Positions 34,544 through 47,727 of a stretch of 64,000 nt of DNA are shown here, one piece after another; within the stretch, counting starts at the first letter, position 1; each line of letters starts with the position of its first letter. A model generated the notes under the pieces. That model saw nothing but the letters and a program-made list of their open reading frames with translations. It had not been told where the DNA came from and ran no database searches. Made by a program: the position numbers and the translations under genes. Source of the DNA: Cryptomeria japonica. Lineage: Eukaryota; Streptophyta; Pinopsida; Cupressales; Cupressaceae. The DNA is taken from the NCBI RefSeq assembly GCF_030272615.1, contig NC_081412.1, positions 688,950,083 to 689,014,082 of the forward strand, written 5' to 3'.

Positions 34544-34959
34544 GAGTGAAATCAACAAGAATGGAAGGAGAGAAAAATGGAGAAGCTGAATTTCAATGGG
34601 TGGAAGCATATGTGACTAGAATAATCATGGTTGAAAGGAAGCTAAGTAGGTTGGAAAGCATTATTCTAGCTTTGATGGTAGTCCTATACATCAAGATGAA
34701 AGCGAGAAGAATGATATTAGTGTTCCACAAGAAGATACTAAAAGCCTACTAGGTTTTGTAAAGTGGAAGTACATTTCAGTTTTCACAAGCTATCTCCATA
34801 ATAAAAAATCTATTTTGCAAGGTTGAAACTTGTGTGCATACTTTGGGCATAAGAACTATAGACATTCCTTAGAGATTTATAAAGTATCACTAGTGTGGAA
34901 GTAGATGGAATTCAAGTCATTTTTGTGGAAATAACTTTATCCAATCTACCATGAAGAAG

Positions 34960-36900
34960 AGTGTGTGATGCACTAGCATCATTTGAAATAGGAACAAAGG
35001 CGAAGTGTACATGCTTATACAAGTGACTTCTAGAAAACTTAACCACCAGAAACAAATCTAATAAACTGCAACAATATGACAGATAAGAAAATTAACACCA
35101 CAACATACAACACCAAGATTTTGACGTGGAAAACCTGGTTAAGGGAAAAACCACGGTGGGAACCTGCCCACAGTAAGATGATACTCTGCAGTAGTATGTG
35201 AAAATATTACAATGGGGAATGCACATGCTCATGCATACTGCCTAGAGCTCACTGCTCAATTATAATGGCCCAAAAGGCTACAACCCTTAGGGAAGTCTCA
35301 CTGACTTACTCGGACTACAATTCAGAAGAAACGAACTGAAAGGATATCATCTCCAAATGCCTGATTACAATTCCAATTAAGCACATATGTCTACCCTGCA
35401 ACACCAAACTCTCCTCAAACTCAACACCGAAGGGTGAATCACTTGTTCACTCATACACCTCTCTCTAATAATGCAGACACAACATCAACACCCAAATTAC
35501 ATGAATATATCACCTATATATACAGATAATCGACCTTGATAACAAGGTCGGCTAAACCCTCAACCCTCAACTCATAATTACAAAATTACATCTCATGATA
35601 CAAGGATCGACCACCAGACCAATATAATGATTTACATAGCATAGCATGGTCCTACATCAAATTCCCAAACACATAACTCCATCGGAAATCACGCCAAGAT
35701 CAACATAACATGCCAGAATACAAAACTTAACCACCAGAAACAAATCTAATAAATTGCAACAATAAGACAAATAAGCAAATTAACAACACAACACGCAACA
35801 CCAAGATTTTGACGTGGAAAACCCGGCTAAGGGAAAACCACGGTGGGAACCTACCCATAGTAAGATGATACTTTGTAGTAGTATGTGAAAATATTACAAT
35901 GGGGAATGCACATGCATTCAGGCATACTGCCTAGAGCTCACTGTTCAATTATAATGGCCTAGAAGGCTACAACCCTCAGGGAAGTCTCATTGACTTACTC
36001 GAAATACAATCTAAAAGAAATGAACTAAAAGAATAGCATCTCCAAATGCTTGATTATAGTTCCGGTTAAGCACATATGTCTACCCTGCAACACCAAACTC
36101 TCCTCAAACTCAACACCGAAGGATAAATCACTTGTTCACTAAAAAATGCAAACACAATATCGACACCCAAATTACATGAATATATCACCTATATATACAG
36201 ATCATCGACCTTGATAACAAGGTTGGCTAAAACCTCAACCCTCAACTCATAATTACAAAATTACATCACATGATACAAGGATCAACCACCAGACCAATAT
36301 AATGATTTACATAGCATAGCCTGGTCCTAAATCAAATTCCCAAACACATAACTCCATCAAAAATTACACCAAGATCGACCACAACACGCTACACCATCAG
36401 AGATCCGCATAACACGCAAATCAATATCAGTTGATGAAAAAATTGCACAACGATCAATGTGGACCATCAAAACAAATAGGACACGAATAGGAAACACCAG
36501 CAAGCACGTTAGAGTCACCTGGAACAATTGCACCAACACCACTTTTCAAATCTTCATCGGTCAATGTTTGAAAGCTCAATAACACAACCAATCAACAACT
36601 GCTACAAAGAAAGATAACTTGCGGAGCACCAAATCATGAACCATCTAAAATGAGATACACAAGACCATCCCAAACAATATCCCAAAAGCTCAACACCAGA
36701 TCTAATCACACCAGAATATAACAGAGGATATACCAAATTCTCCAAAACAGTGATCAACAAACCAACACTACAAACCGGATCATAAAATCTTCCCAATCAG
36801 CAATCACTGTAGCAAATCATAGGAATATGTTGACATCAATGACAATAACATATCCTAGTAGCAACAATGCATGACAATATCCAATATTAAACCCTTAAGG
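34960..36900 (-). repeat. Copia LTR relics with a 688-bp tandem duplication
   Basis: The block starting CCACCAGAAACAAATCTAAT occurs at 35043 and at 35731, and the two copies align over about 650-690 bp. Each contains TTTTGACGTGGAAAAC...GGGAAAACCACGGTGGG, a motif also found in reverse in the plus-strand Copia LTR (38079-38112). I therefore read these as minus-strand Copia LTR sequence. No internal genes are seen, and outer limits are approximate. Confidence 0.65.
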
Positions 36901-37151
36901 TATAGTAGTCTCCCAAGTGTTAGGGGTGACAAACTTGGGAAGAGCACCATAAACTTGTCTCCAAGCTAGGCAACTAAGAACCAATTGTTGAGGTGGGTAA
37001 GACCTCCTTCACTTTTGGCTTTGCAAAATCAATGGGCATTTCCCTTAGGTGCATGATTGATGATTGAACGATTTAACATTTCATTACAACAAACTATACC
37101 CACTACACAAAGTATCCCACTATTCGTGTCACAATATATCTATGTGCTAAT

Positions 37152-38293
37152 TGTTGGCATTTTGATGATGCTGTGATTGTAATTGATAGACACACACTTG
37201 TTTTGAGATCACTTTCTTTATGTATGAGTTATGCTCAACTGGTATTTGTTCCAACCGGTATTATGCATTATAGTCTTTAGACTATTGGTGTTTTGCAGAA
37301 GATGTTTACTGGTCACAAACTAACTGAAGACCCAAAGTGGTATGAAGACCTCAAGCGGTTCAAGGATCTCAAGTGGTATGAAGGAACAAAGTGGTAGTTA
37401 ACATTTTTACAGTCTTCATTTTTGACAACCGGCAATCGGTAAAATGTATGAACCGGTATTACTCCGTGATGAGTTACCAGCCGGTATTTCTGTGATGAGT
37501 TATCATCCATCGACACTTTGGCGGTGATTTTGTGCCGTGTTACCAAATGTGTCTAGATGCACTGAACCTAGAAACTTGTAATGTAATCCTATTGGACCGA
37601 CATGAAATCGGACTCCTTTATAAGGACATCATGCCTAGGGTTTTTAGTTGTTGATGAGGTTTTGTATGTGCGATCACAAAAGAGAAGATTAGGTCTGTGT
37701 GAAAAGTAGAAGTGTGGAGATATTGAAAGACTGAAGTAATGCTGAAATGCATTAACAATGAGCTATCATGGATCTAACCAAGCATACTGTGCTAGTATCT
37801 AGATCACCTACTTGTTGATTACTCATATCTTCAACAAGTCTGAAACCCTTAACTGGGTAGGCCTAGCAAAGCCTTTGTAAATCCTCTAGCAAGGTGGTTC
37901 ACAACTGTGAATCTAAAATCCTCTCACAAGGTAGTCTTTAACATGACTTATCTCCTAACAGAGATCTAGATTCCTAACAGGATCTGTTCTGGTGAAGAAC
38001 ATTGTATGAACTCAACCGGTCTGACCTTAACCGATCTGGTTTCTATTCTGCAGATAGTTACTTGTGAGTTTCTGCTCACCGTGGTTTTTCCCATTTGAGT
38101 TTCCATGTCAAAACTTCTTGTGTTATGTTGATTGTGCTCTTGTGGGTGAAAGCTCTATTTGCTATTTGGTTTGCATTTATTTTAACCGGTTTATTAGTAA
38201 ATCTATTGTACTGGTTATCTGTTAAACTGTTCAAGAGTTTGTATTCAGCATTTTTTGGTATACTAATTCACCCCCCCCTCTTAGTATTCATCA
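37152..38293 (+). repeat. Copia-type 5' LTR
   Basis: Runs from TGTTGGCATTTTGATGATG to TTAGTATTCATCA and is followed after two bases by a primer site. It contains the CACGGTGG...CCATGTCAAAAC motif near its end (38079-38112) and a C-run at 38272-38279. No partner LTR is seen, so the element is truncated. Confidence 0.75.
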
Positions 38294-38295
38294 AT

Positions 38296-38307
38296 TGGTA
38301 TTAGAGC
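38296..38307 (+). promoter_or_regulatory. Primer binding site of Copia element (initiator Met tRNA type)
   Basis: TGGTATTAGAGC differs by one C-to-T change from TGGTATCAGAGC, the standard site for initiator methionine tRNA. Confidence 0.85.
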
Positions 38308-38343
38308 CAACCTTTCTATAAGTCTAACCACTTGGAAGGAGAT

Positions 38344-38700
38344 ATGGGGGAATACACTGTGAGGGAACTTACTCATCGTCTCATTAAGACTGAGAAAGCC
38401 TATGATGAACTCAAAGTCAAGTATAAAGTCTCTCTGGCAAAAAGAAGAGAATGCTGAGAAACTAATGGAGCTTACTGAAAATAGTTTTTCTGATGAAGTA
38501 GACATGGATGCCCTAGTTGAAGAAGTTGAAAAACTGAATGAATCCAATGCCAACCTGAAAAGGGAATTGGAAGGACTGACTATCAGAATATGTCAAGAGC
38601 TTGAGAACTGAAGGAAAGCTGGAGATCTGGTAAAAGACAAAGATCATGAGATCTCCAAGCTGAAGCAAGAAATTAGTGCCCTTACCTTGATGTAGTAGAA
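38344..38700 (+). pseudogene. Truncated start of a Copia gag, coiled coil
   Basis: Starts at the ATG at 38345 with MGEYTVRELTHRLIKTEKAY, then shifts frame near 38440. The second frame (38402-38611) has charged heptad-like sequence (MDALVEEVEKLNESNANLKR). It follows the primer site as an element's first ORF should. Coding sequence stops about 400 bases in, and no pol follows. Confidence 0.5.
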
Positions 38701-38898
38701 TAATTTGGGAAACAAGAAAAAAAATTAGTCATAAATGTTTAAAATAAATAAAAGAAAAAACTAAAAAATTGAGTCCTCTAATAAAAACCTCCCTATGGAA
38801 CTTTTATACTTTTGGCATAAAAGTAAGGAGAAAGATGTGTTTGATATTGGGCATAAAAAGTAAAGAGAAAGATGTGTTTGATAGTGAAAACCTTTCTA

Positions 38899-39084
38899 TT
38901 TGATGAAGAATTCAACCTTCCCCAACTCAACATAATTATAAGATAGTTTTGTGTTACTTGTAGAGGAAGTTGAAGATGTTAATCTAGGAACTTTGATGAA
39001 GAATTCAACCTTCCCCAACTCAACATAATTATAAGATAGTTTTGTGTTACTTGTAGAGGAAGTTGAAGATGTTAATCTAGGAAC
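38899..39084. repeat. 93-bp tandem duplication
   Basis: TTGATGAAGAATTCAACCTT begins at 38899 and 38992. The two 93-bp copies look identical, so the event is recent. Confidence 0.95.
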
Positions 39085-40533
39085 TGCTTACTAAGATTGC
39101 AACTTCCTGTGGTACACATGAACAGATCAAGTATGTATTCTTTTCATGCACTGAATGCTATTGCAATTGTGCTGGAGGCATTAAGTAACATAATTGCATG
39201 GGTATAATTATATTATTAATGTACTGGGATTAAATGTAAATGTACAATTGAAATGTTTGTCTCATGCATTTAATCTTTAATACTTTGGATATTTTGTAGG
39301 CATCTAGTGAATCACTTTTTAGTCTGTTCAGATCTCCAAGGATTATTACTGTTTCTCTTGAACGAATAGAGAATATTCTGAAAGTTGGAGAAGCTGAGAA
39401 GGACCCTGTAAATTGAGGAGATATGAGTCTATATGCCCAGCATATTGTAGCTTCTATATTATTCAAGAGAACATTATCTTTTATTCAACAATTGCATGAT
39501 AGACATAGACTAAAATGAAAATAAAATTGTTTCTGGATTGTTTGACAGAAATTTCGTTATTTTTCAGTTTTTGTTTTATATTTATAAGAGAGAGAATTCA
39601 GTAATTGAACATGTTTCAATTGTGGTGATAGCAGTTGTTGATTTAATATCTATTTTTTTTAACAATATTGTTCCAATAATTACGAATTTGTCACAATTGA
39701 ATGAAATGTATCCATAGCTGAAGCAACCAATCATGTGATGCCACATCAACTGTATGAGTATGGGGGTCCCTTATGCACGGCTATTGGTCTTACCGTTTTT
39801 GAGCTGTTGAGGATACCTTGACAAAAAACATGCTGATGTGGCATCATATTTGATATGTGACCCTCAAACATTAGTTATAAGCAGGGAACTTGCCAAATAA
39901 GTTATAAAAAATTGAAAGTGATTTAAAATTTACACAAAATTTTTGAAAATTATAAAATTAAGATGCTTAACTACTGAATCCTCTCCCCTAAATAACCTTT
40001 TTATAGAAATATTATATTTCATACTCTTATATGATCATATAGTGATATCATAGTGCAGGAGAGGATACAGAAGAAAAATCATTGAAGCTTTTATGGCCAA
40101 GGGAATAGATCATAAGTTTGAAGGATATGCTTGTACGAAGGAATCAACCAACCAAAAGATAATTTTAAGATCCATCACCCCAAAAATAAAGGCGAATGTA
40201 GGATCTTTCAAGATCTTTTAAAATTGCCCAAGATGTGCGTAAGGAATGTGAAGAGATCATCAGTGGATATCATTTCTAAATACCAATCTAAAGGTGACAT
40301 TCATGTTTTTTTTTTTTTTCAATTCTTAAGTTATCTTTTCAGTAATCAAACCCGAATAAAAAATATTGCAAATCTCTTGAATATTTATCTCAAGAAATGC
40401 TTCTGTCTAGTCTTAATATCCACGATGAAAGGAGCTGAGAAAATGTATGGTAAAATTCAGTGGACCAAAGGATTCTCCGTTCTTTAACCAAGATATAGTA
40501 GCATCTAATTCCCTTTGTTTTGCCTCTAAAGAG
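39085..40533. other. Spacer without supported gene
   Basis: AT-rich DNA with a poly-T run at 40306-40319. The longest ORF (40131-40487) has no recognisable domain and ordinary AT-rich composition. I see nothing else. Confidence 0.5.
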
Positions 40534-41339
40534 AACAATATATCCACCTCTACAAAAGTAGATGATTTGCAGCTATGACAGCTGAGAATGAGAGGTGCAT
40601 GGTGCCATGCCATTTCTTGTCAAGATTGTTCTTGATTAAAGATGTAGACTTTGCATGCTTTCATATCTCAAGCTTTCAAGGTAATAATATACGGGTCCTA
40701 GATATAGCTAAAATGGGGTTGGGATAGAGTATAGAATATGTGTCATTTTTCTTATTGGTTTTTTTGTATTTCTATTCATTACACATTGTGGGAAAAGATG
40801 TATTTGTGGGCTAGTCTTAAACCACACATTAAGTAACATATCAAGTCTAGAGAATGTCTGTCAATTCTGAGTGTTTAACATTTTTAAGTCTAAAAGTCAA
40901 AGCTTAGCGTGTGACTTAAGCTGTCCAGCATTTTGTGGCTCTGTATAATGGATTAAGAGATTTATTGGGTTAGCCAAAATTAGTTGTAAATATAATATTC
41001 AAAGATTTTATATAAATTAGAAAATTATTTTATATGATGGAGGAATCTTAACATAATTCAGTGAGTTTGACATTGCAACCATCTTGTAGGGTTATTTTTT
41101 GTCAAATAAATTGCATTAAGGTATTATTTTTATTCTTAAATTACCATCCCCTCTATGAAGCGTCCTAATTTGAGTGATGAGAAATAGGATGAAATAACAT
41201 CTATTTCTTGCTAACAAAATGACAAGAAATTCTCTAAAGTTTCTTCTTCTAGATTTCTAGTTGTTGTGTAGGAATAATTATATTGTATGGAAAACCAAAA
41301 TTAGAACTCAACTTGAGTTTGAAGAAGTTTGGCACGTGC

Positions 41340-43040
41340 TTGGCAGTACCACTATGCAACATACAAGTGATGGTAATCAATAAAAAGTTGTCAAATCCAT
41401 AGAAAGGCCAAATTGATCATTGTGTCCCATTCATAGCCAAAGATGCATGGGACAAGCTTTGAACAATATATAAGCCAAAAAAGACTTGAATAAGATCCTG
41501 AGTTTTTAGAGTGAACTAAATAGCCTAATATTATTGAGTTGAGATATTCAATAAAATAATTAGGTGAAGTAGTTGGGGATTCTACCATGGCGCCTCTTGT
41601 TCTATGAGAATTGCTTTCAAAATATAAACTGTTTGTGAAAACAACGAATGTTATAAAATAGACACCTAATTTTGAAAAGCTAGTCAATCTAGTGTAGAAA
41701 GAAGAGTCTTTGAATTTGAAATAATAACATAGTGAGGAAGATCATGTGATGACCACACACTACACGCTCCACTACGCGCCCGCTCCTCTGCACGTAGGTT
41801 CCCTATGCACCCACTCCACGACACCCCGTGCTCCATGCCCTTGCGCTCAACATGCACACACTACGGTGCCCACCGCTTGAGTGTTGTGTTACCCACCACT
41901 CAAGCACCACAGTGTCACCTTTGGCGCTTCGCCTCAACTCATTGTCATCGCCCACCACTTGAGTCTTGTGCTGCCCACCACTTGAGCACCACGACATCAC
42001 CACTTCCACCTCACCTCAACTCGTTGTCGCTGCCCATCCTACCTCCAATGCGCCACCACAGACCAAACATCAATCACATGCATGACCAAGAACTGTACCT
42101 TGGTCCCTAGCTCCCCTGCACTAGCCCTTTGGTCGTTTATGCAACCAAGGGCTATTTTTTAAGTCCCCATGTTCATATTAAGGCCTATTGGATAGTTTTT
42201 ACAAAATCAACTATATCTTACATGTTTGGTGTCTGTTTTTTTTTACTTCCATTTACATAGTGGGCTACCCAAAAATATAGGTGGTTTTGTTTGACTTTTA
42301 TCTTAGTGACTATTATAGTCCATTGAAATCAAACCTTCTGTTTTGCTCTCCTGGGCTCATAACTTGGTCTAATAGACTCAATTTTATGGCTTCCATATAC
42401 GTCAGAAATCTCTCAAGTCCTCTATCCAGATCTACAAGTAACTTTTCTATATTTTCACTCACATACTTAGTGTTTTTAGTCGAAGTGATTTCTAGTTTTC
42501 TTGCTTCCTCATCATTCCAGTTGCACCGGGGTTTGTGTTTTCTTATTGTGGGGGAATCAATTTATCTTTTTTCATATCCTCTTCACGCCTTAGCCCTATG
42601 GAAGACTCTGTTGTTGATCTCATGCCCCATAATTATCATGCCTAGAAGGATCAAATGATCAGATTGCTCATGTCTAGGGGTTTGTGGTCTAATTTGGATG
42701 AGTCCAAACCCAACTTGACTTGTCTATTTGAGATATTTTAGCACAAAAATAAGAAGGACAAGGCTATGGGATTGATTTTTATTCATGTGTCTAACAGTCT
42801 CTAGTTTCACCTCGAGTCTTGCACTACTCCTTGGGCAATGTGGAATAAGTTCAAGGATCTTTTTGGGACAATTGATGAGTTCAAGGCAATACACTTGGAG
42901 ATGAATTGACCACATTGGTGTCTGATTCTTTTCGTACTATTAAGGACTTTTTTGTGAAGTTCAAATCACTCATATCTTTGTTGCATGGTTGTGGAAAAGA
43001 GAAATGTAACAAAGAGTGTCTTCTTGATTTTGCCTAAGCT
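41340..43040 (+). pseudogene. Copia gag (UBN2-type) relics, copy 1
   Basis: Two plus-strand fragments. Near 41435 the pattern AKDAWDKL recalls the UBN2 gag motif. At 42750-42950 come KDKAMGLIFIHV, TTPWAMWNKFKDLFGTI and, in another frame, VSDSFRTIKDFFVKFKSL, the order found in Copia gag. Stops and shifts abound. The same fragments are repeated in copy 2. Confidence 0.55.
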
Positions 43041-43572
43041 TCAAAGGCCTTTTTAAGTGAATTTTAATTAATATATTTTTATATTGATTTGTATAGTTTT
43101 GTTTTGGGGGTTGGTTGTGAATTCCCATACATGTTTGTGTGAGGGAATTTATTATTTTATGATTGGTTTTTTAGAGGAGAAGCCTAATTATTGTTGGAGA
43201 TAATTTTGTGAGAATGAATTTGTGAGTTTTGGAGAGGGTTTTTGGATAGATTTGCTTGTGGAGAGAGGATTTTGGAGAGCTTTTGGGAGATTGTAATTGT
43301 GTGTTAGTAGAGGGTTTTTCTAGAGCATTATTGTTGCATTTTAGTTTTCTTGCTGGTTGGAAAACTCGTGGCTATTTGTGGGAGTGATTTGTGCTTCATT
43401 CTTCTTTCTTTCTTCTTCATTCTCTTTGTCTCTGCAAGACCCTCGAGGTAGGATTTTAATTCCTCTTTGAATATTATTTAATTTTCTATGATTTGGCACT
43501 GAGTGTCTTTAATTGAAATCTGATTTTTAAAAAAATTATGGTCATATACGTTAAAACATTGGCATTGAAATG

Positions 43573-43574
<2 letters not shown>

Positions 43575-43622
<48 letters not shown>
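43575..43622. repeat. (CT)24 microsatellite
   Basis: 48 bases of pure CT. The matching place in copy 2 (49662-49687) is (CA)5 followed by only 16 bases of CT, a clear length change since the duplication. Confidence 0.98.
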
Positions 43623-43624
<2 letters not shown>

Positions 43625-44454
43625 GTTTTCAAATTGACCATTCTTAAGGTTTGTTACCCTCTTTGTTTGATCTTTGTATTTTCTTTGTTTTTTTGTATTT
43701 GAAATGGAAAAATGTTTTATTTAGTACCTTTCCTTTCAATCTAAAAATTATTTTAATTCCTGGTTATGAATGTGAAGTTATATGTTGAAATGCTATCATT
43801 TTCTTTGTGCAAATTGGGGGTTGTTTGAGAGTTTGCTATCTTATTTTATGTGTATGGTTGTTGGGGATAATTTGGTTGATTTTATGAAAGTTAATCGAAC
43901 CTATCTCAAATGGGTTATGAAGGAAGGGAAAACCAACGCAAGGTTAGATGGTTAGTTTAAACCCAAATAAACATAAAAAACAAAATAATGCATAAACCAA
44001 GCTTCTTATACCTTGCAAGAGAGAGTTCTCTCTTGTTCCTCCGATTGAGCTATTGGTGAAGCCAAGGATGCGCCCCTCCTTAACTTGTTTGGATTAGCTA
44101 CTTGATTGGGATGTGGATTGCTCTCCACACACAACAAGATTGGTTGGATTTGGATTGGATTTGAATGATGATAGATATGGATTAGATGAGAGAAGATTTG
44201 GGCATTATGATGGCGTGATGGATGACTTTGGATTTCAAATTAATAGCATAAGATTAGATGAGAAGTGGATGAAATGTCCAACATAAGAATGTATGAAAAG
44301 TGGATGATTTGTGAGGAGAGGAGACTCTAATTTATAGATTGGAGGAGACCAAAATGAAGGGCCAAGATTGATTTTGGAATGAAGGGTTGAGATCGATCTG
44401 AGAGGGAGCACATGGATTGAAAGGACAAGGTGTGGGATTCAAGAGATATGCTAT

Positions 44455-45566
44455 TGGTACAGGGGCACTCAAAGGTGTGCTAGCATATTTTCAATTTGTG
44501 TTTGAATGCAACATAATGTGTTGCCTTGAAGGTTTCTTGTGTAGGTCCTAAATGGATGTGGTAGGTCCAATGCTACCAATGCTATGTGATAAGCCTAAGG
44601 CTCCAAGGTGTGTATACTTGGTCAAAAGCCTTGTATGCGCATTTTATTTATATTTTTGGTGTCTAGGGGTCCTAGAGGTGTTGTGTGTCCACTTTGTAAC
44701 CTTTGGTGTGAAGGCAAGTGTGTGATGTAATAATTTGTCCAAAGTTGCCATGTTGTCATAGGCAATTTTGCAAAAAATTGAGTTGTGGTTGCCCAACGGC
44801 TATTTGGTTGCACTTTTACATTGGGAGATGGTTAGAAGGACTCCTTGGCATTATTTATGCCTGAGGAATGATTCCCAAAGGTTAGATAGAGACTTTGAAT
44901 GAAATTTATGCTTCCTACAATTCTGCAACTGTCATTTTTACTGCATTTCCTTGTGTTCTTGGCTTTGGTATGGATTTGTATGGACATCTAGAAGGGATAA
45001 TTTATTGAATAGGTTGTAACGATGAATCACCTTTCATTTGATGTAGGTTTGAGGACTTGAATCTCTTTGGTTGAGGAGTAATTGAATTTTCTTTCTCGTT
45101 GCCTCGAAGAAACCCCAAAAATCAGGGTTTGGATGCAAAAGGTGCCATTATTCAACATTCCTCTATGGGAATGGACTGAAACCCTGGGGAATGTTGGTTC
45201 ACCATGTATACTCACTATTTTTATTAGTTTTGGAAGTAGGAGATTCCACCTTTCTCTTTTGGAGTGATGCCCTAGACTTGACATTACCCATGTGGTAAGT
45301 CTGTGCAGTGAAGGATTGATTGAATCCTTGGTGCGGTGGACAAAAATGTGGTTAAAAATTTCATGGAGGGGACCCTTAGACATGTGCAGACCTTCTCCAA
45401 AATCCCTAACTTCATTCCCATTTGACTAGTGGAGGTTTTGAGACCTAAAACCTCTATACTGGCTAACTAGGCCAAAATAGGCACAGTAGGGTTTGAACAC
45501 TTGCACTCAAAAACTAGATGCAAAAGTTTGAAATCCTTTAGAGGGTCCAAATGGGTGTCTGAATAT
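44455..45566 (+). repeat. Truncated chromovirus LTR (copy 1)
   Basis: Starts TGGTACAGGGGCACTC after the same flank (GATATGCTAT) as the complete 5' LTR at 52571, and matches it until the duplication breakpoint. No PBS or gag follows. It is a by-product of the tandem duplication. Confidence 0.9.
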
Positions 45567-46439
45567 ACAACATATCCACATCTACAAAAGTAGATGATTT
45601 ACAGCTATGACAGCTGAGAATGAGAGGTGCATGGTGCCATGCCATTTCTTGTCAAGATTGTTCTTGATTAAAGATGTACACTTTGCATACTTTCATATCT
45701 CAAGCTTTCAAGGTAATAATATATGGGTCCTAGATATAGCTAAAATGGGGTTGAGATAGAGTGTAGAATATGTGTCATTTTTCTTATTGTTTTTTTTGTG
45801 TTTCTATTCATTACACATTGTGGGAAAAGATGTATTTGTGGGCCACACACTAAGTAACATATCAAGTCTAGAGAATGTCTATCAATCTTGAGTGTTTGAC
45901 ACTTTTAATTCTAAAAGTCAAAGCTTACTGAGTGTGACTTAAGCTGTCCAACATTTTGTGGCTATGTATAATGGATTAAGAGATTTATTGGGTTAGCCAA
46001 AATTAGTTGTAAATGTAATATTCAAATATTTTTTATAAATTAGAAAATTATTTTATATGATGGAGGAATCTTAACATAACTCAGTAAGTCTTACATTGCA
46101 ACCATCTTGTAGGGTTATTTTTTGTCAAATAAATTACATTAACGTATTATTTTTATTCTTATATTACCATCCCCTCTATGAAGTGTCCTAATTTGAGTGA
46201 TGAGAAATAGAATGAAATAACATCTATTTCTTGCTAACAAAATGACAAGAAATTCTTTGAAGTTTCTTCTTCTAGATTTCTAGTTGTTGTGTAGGAATAA
46301 TTATATTGTGTGGAAAACCAAAATTAGAACTCAACTTGAGTTTGAAGAAGTTTGGCATGTGCTTGGCAGTACCACTATGCAAGTGATGGTAATCAATAAA
46401 AAGTTGTCAAGTCCATAGAAAGGCCAAATTGATCATTAT

Positions 46440-46640
46440 GTCTAATATGTATGATGAAGTTCACTCATTTATCCAAGACCCATCCATAGCCAAAGATGCA
46501 TGGGACAAGCTTTGAACAATGTATAAGTCAAATTTTTTGAATAAGATCCTGAGTTTTTAGAGTCAACTATGTAGCCTAAAGATGAAGAATAAAGAACAAT
46601 TGGAATTTGTTCTTAAAGTATTATTGAATTGAGATGTTCA
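46440..46640 (+). pseudogene. Copia gag (UBN2-type) relic, copy 2
   Basis: Better kept than copy 1: AKDAWDKL, then MYKSNFLNKILSF, then SQLCSLKMKNKEQLEFVLK, matching the order of the UBN2 gag domain, with several in-frame stops. A second fragment like that at 42750 lies at 48860-49060. Confidence 0.65.
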
Positions 46641-46703
46641 ATAAAATAATTAGGTGAAGTAGTTGAGGATTCTACCATGGCACCTCTTGTTCTATGAGAA
46701 TTG

Positions 46704-47727
46704 TGTCGTGCTCTGTGAAGTGTACCTGTACCTGCAAACACAATGCACTCAACAAATCATTACAAGAAATGGTTAGTGAATTACATCAAAGAAAGACAAA
46801 ACCATATCTAAGCGATCTATCGCCTCCTAGTAAATGCGAGTATGAATTTTGCTGTCAGATCTTGGTATGCAAACTCCAATGACTTGAAATGGAGGATTTA
46901 AATGATGAAGATGCATGATCTAGCAATGATAGCACGATTAAGCTACATGATTTCATGATTATTCTAGAAAATAAGCTAGAATGAAGATGCAATTAAGCTA
47001 AGATTTGAACATGATAACAATGCTTGAAATGAGAAACTAGAAGCTAGATGCCTATAGTAACAATGCTTGAATGCAAATGAGATGAATCAATCAGGATGCA
47101 AAATGATATGAAATTGGGACCCTTTGTGCTCCAAAATGAGGTCTATTTATAGGATTTCTCAAGGCTAGGGATGATGTGGAATGAATCAACGGTCAAGATT
47201 GATTTGAAGATATCAATGGTTAAATTGGAGGAGGTTGGCAAAGGGGTTGGACTAAAGGGAACATCTGCCATCTCTATGGTGACAAGTGTCAAGAGGCTTC
47301 TAGAAGAGGTTAGATGAAAGGGAACACTTAGTGACAAGTGTCACAAAGCTTCTAGAAGAGGTTGGATGAAAGGGGACATGGTGGTTAGGATGGAATGGGT
47401 TAGGTTTAGGAGTGGTAGAAATTAGGAGAATTTGAATTTAAAAATTCAAATAATGGGAAAAGGCTAATTAATCTCAACAACTCATGAATTTGATTTGTTT
47501 TAATTAATTAGGAGATTTAGAAGAAATGAATTTGATGGGGGGAATTAATTAATCAAAGGGGATTATTGAAATGAACCTATTAAATAAATCCTTAGATTTA
47601 TTAATAAGTAGATGAAAGGGGGAATTTAATCAAATTGCTTAGTGAATTCAATTAAATTGGGAAGGGGGATTAATTAAATAATTGCTTATTTAATTAATTA
47701 TCTTCTAAATTTTTTTAGGTGTATACA
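46704..47727 (-). mobile_element. Solo LTR (Tat-like), 1,024 bp
   Basis: TGTCGTGCTC...TTAGGTGTATACA lies between direct repeats AATTG at 46699-46703 and 47728-47732. The empty site with a single AATTG is present in copy 1 at 41609-41613. The right end resembles the AGGTGTCTACA terminus of the minus-strand Tat LTRs. No coding sequence is inside. Confidence 0.92.

Larger units (their letters stand above)
40534..45566. repeat. Copy 1 of a 5.03-kb tandem segmental duplication
   Basis: Copy 1 aligns with 45567-~53680 from ACAATATATCCACC to GTGTCTGAATATA. It holds decayed Copia gag pieces, a Pro/His-coding low-complexity block (41752-42115), a (CT)24 microsatellite, part of an LTR-like sequence, and the first 1.1 kb of the chromovirus LTR. 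It ends abruptly inside that LTR at about 45566, where sequence like 40534 starts again. It lacks both insertions seen in copy 2. Confidence 0.93.

Noticed and set aside
40131-40487. A 118-codon ORF with basic N-terminus
   Set aside because: No domain, AT-rich codons, contains a poly-Phe run from a T-tract. A chance ORF is more likely.
41805-42110. A His/Pro/Thr-rich 101-codon ORF, repeated at 47865-48203
   Set aside because: Low-complexity DNA with internal repeats (CACCACTTGAGCACCAC-like). The frame differs in length between copies, so no selection is evident.
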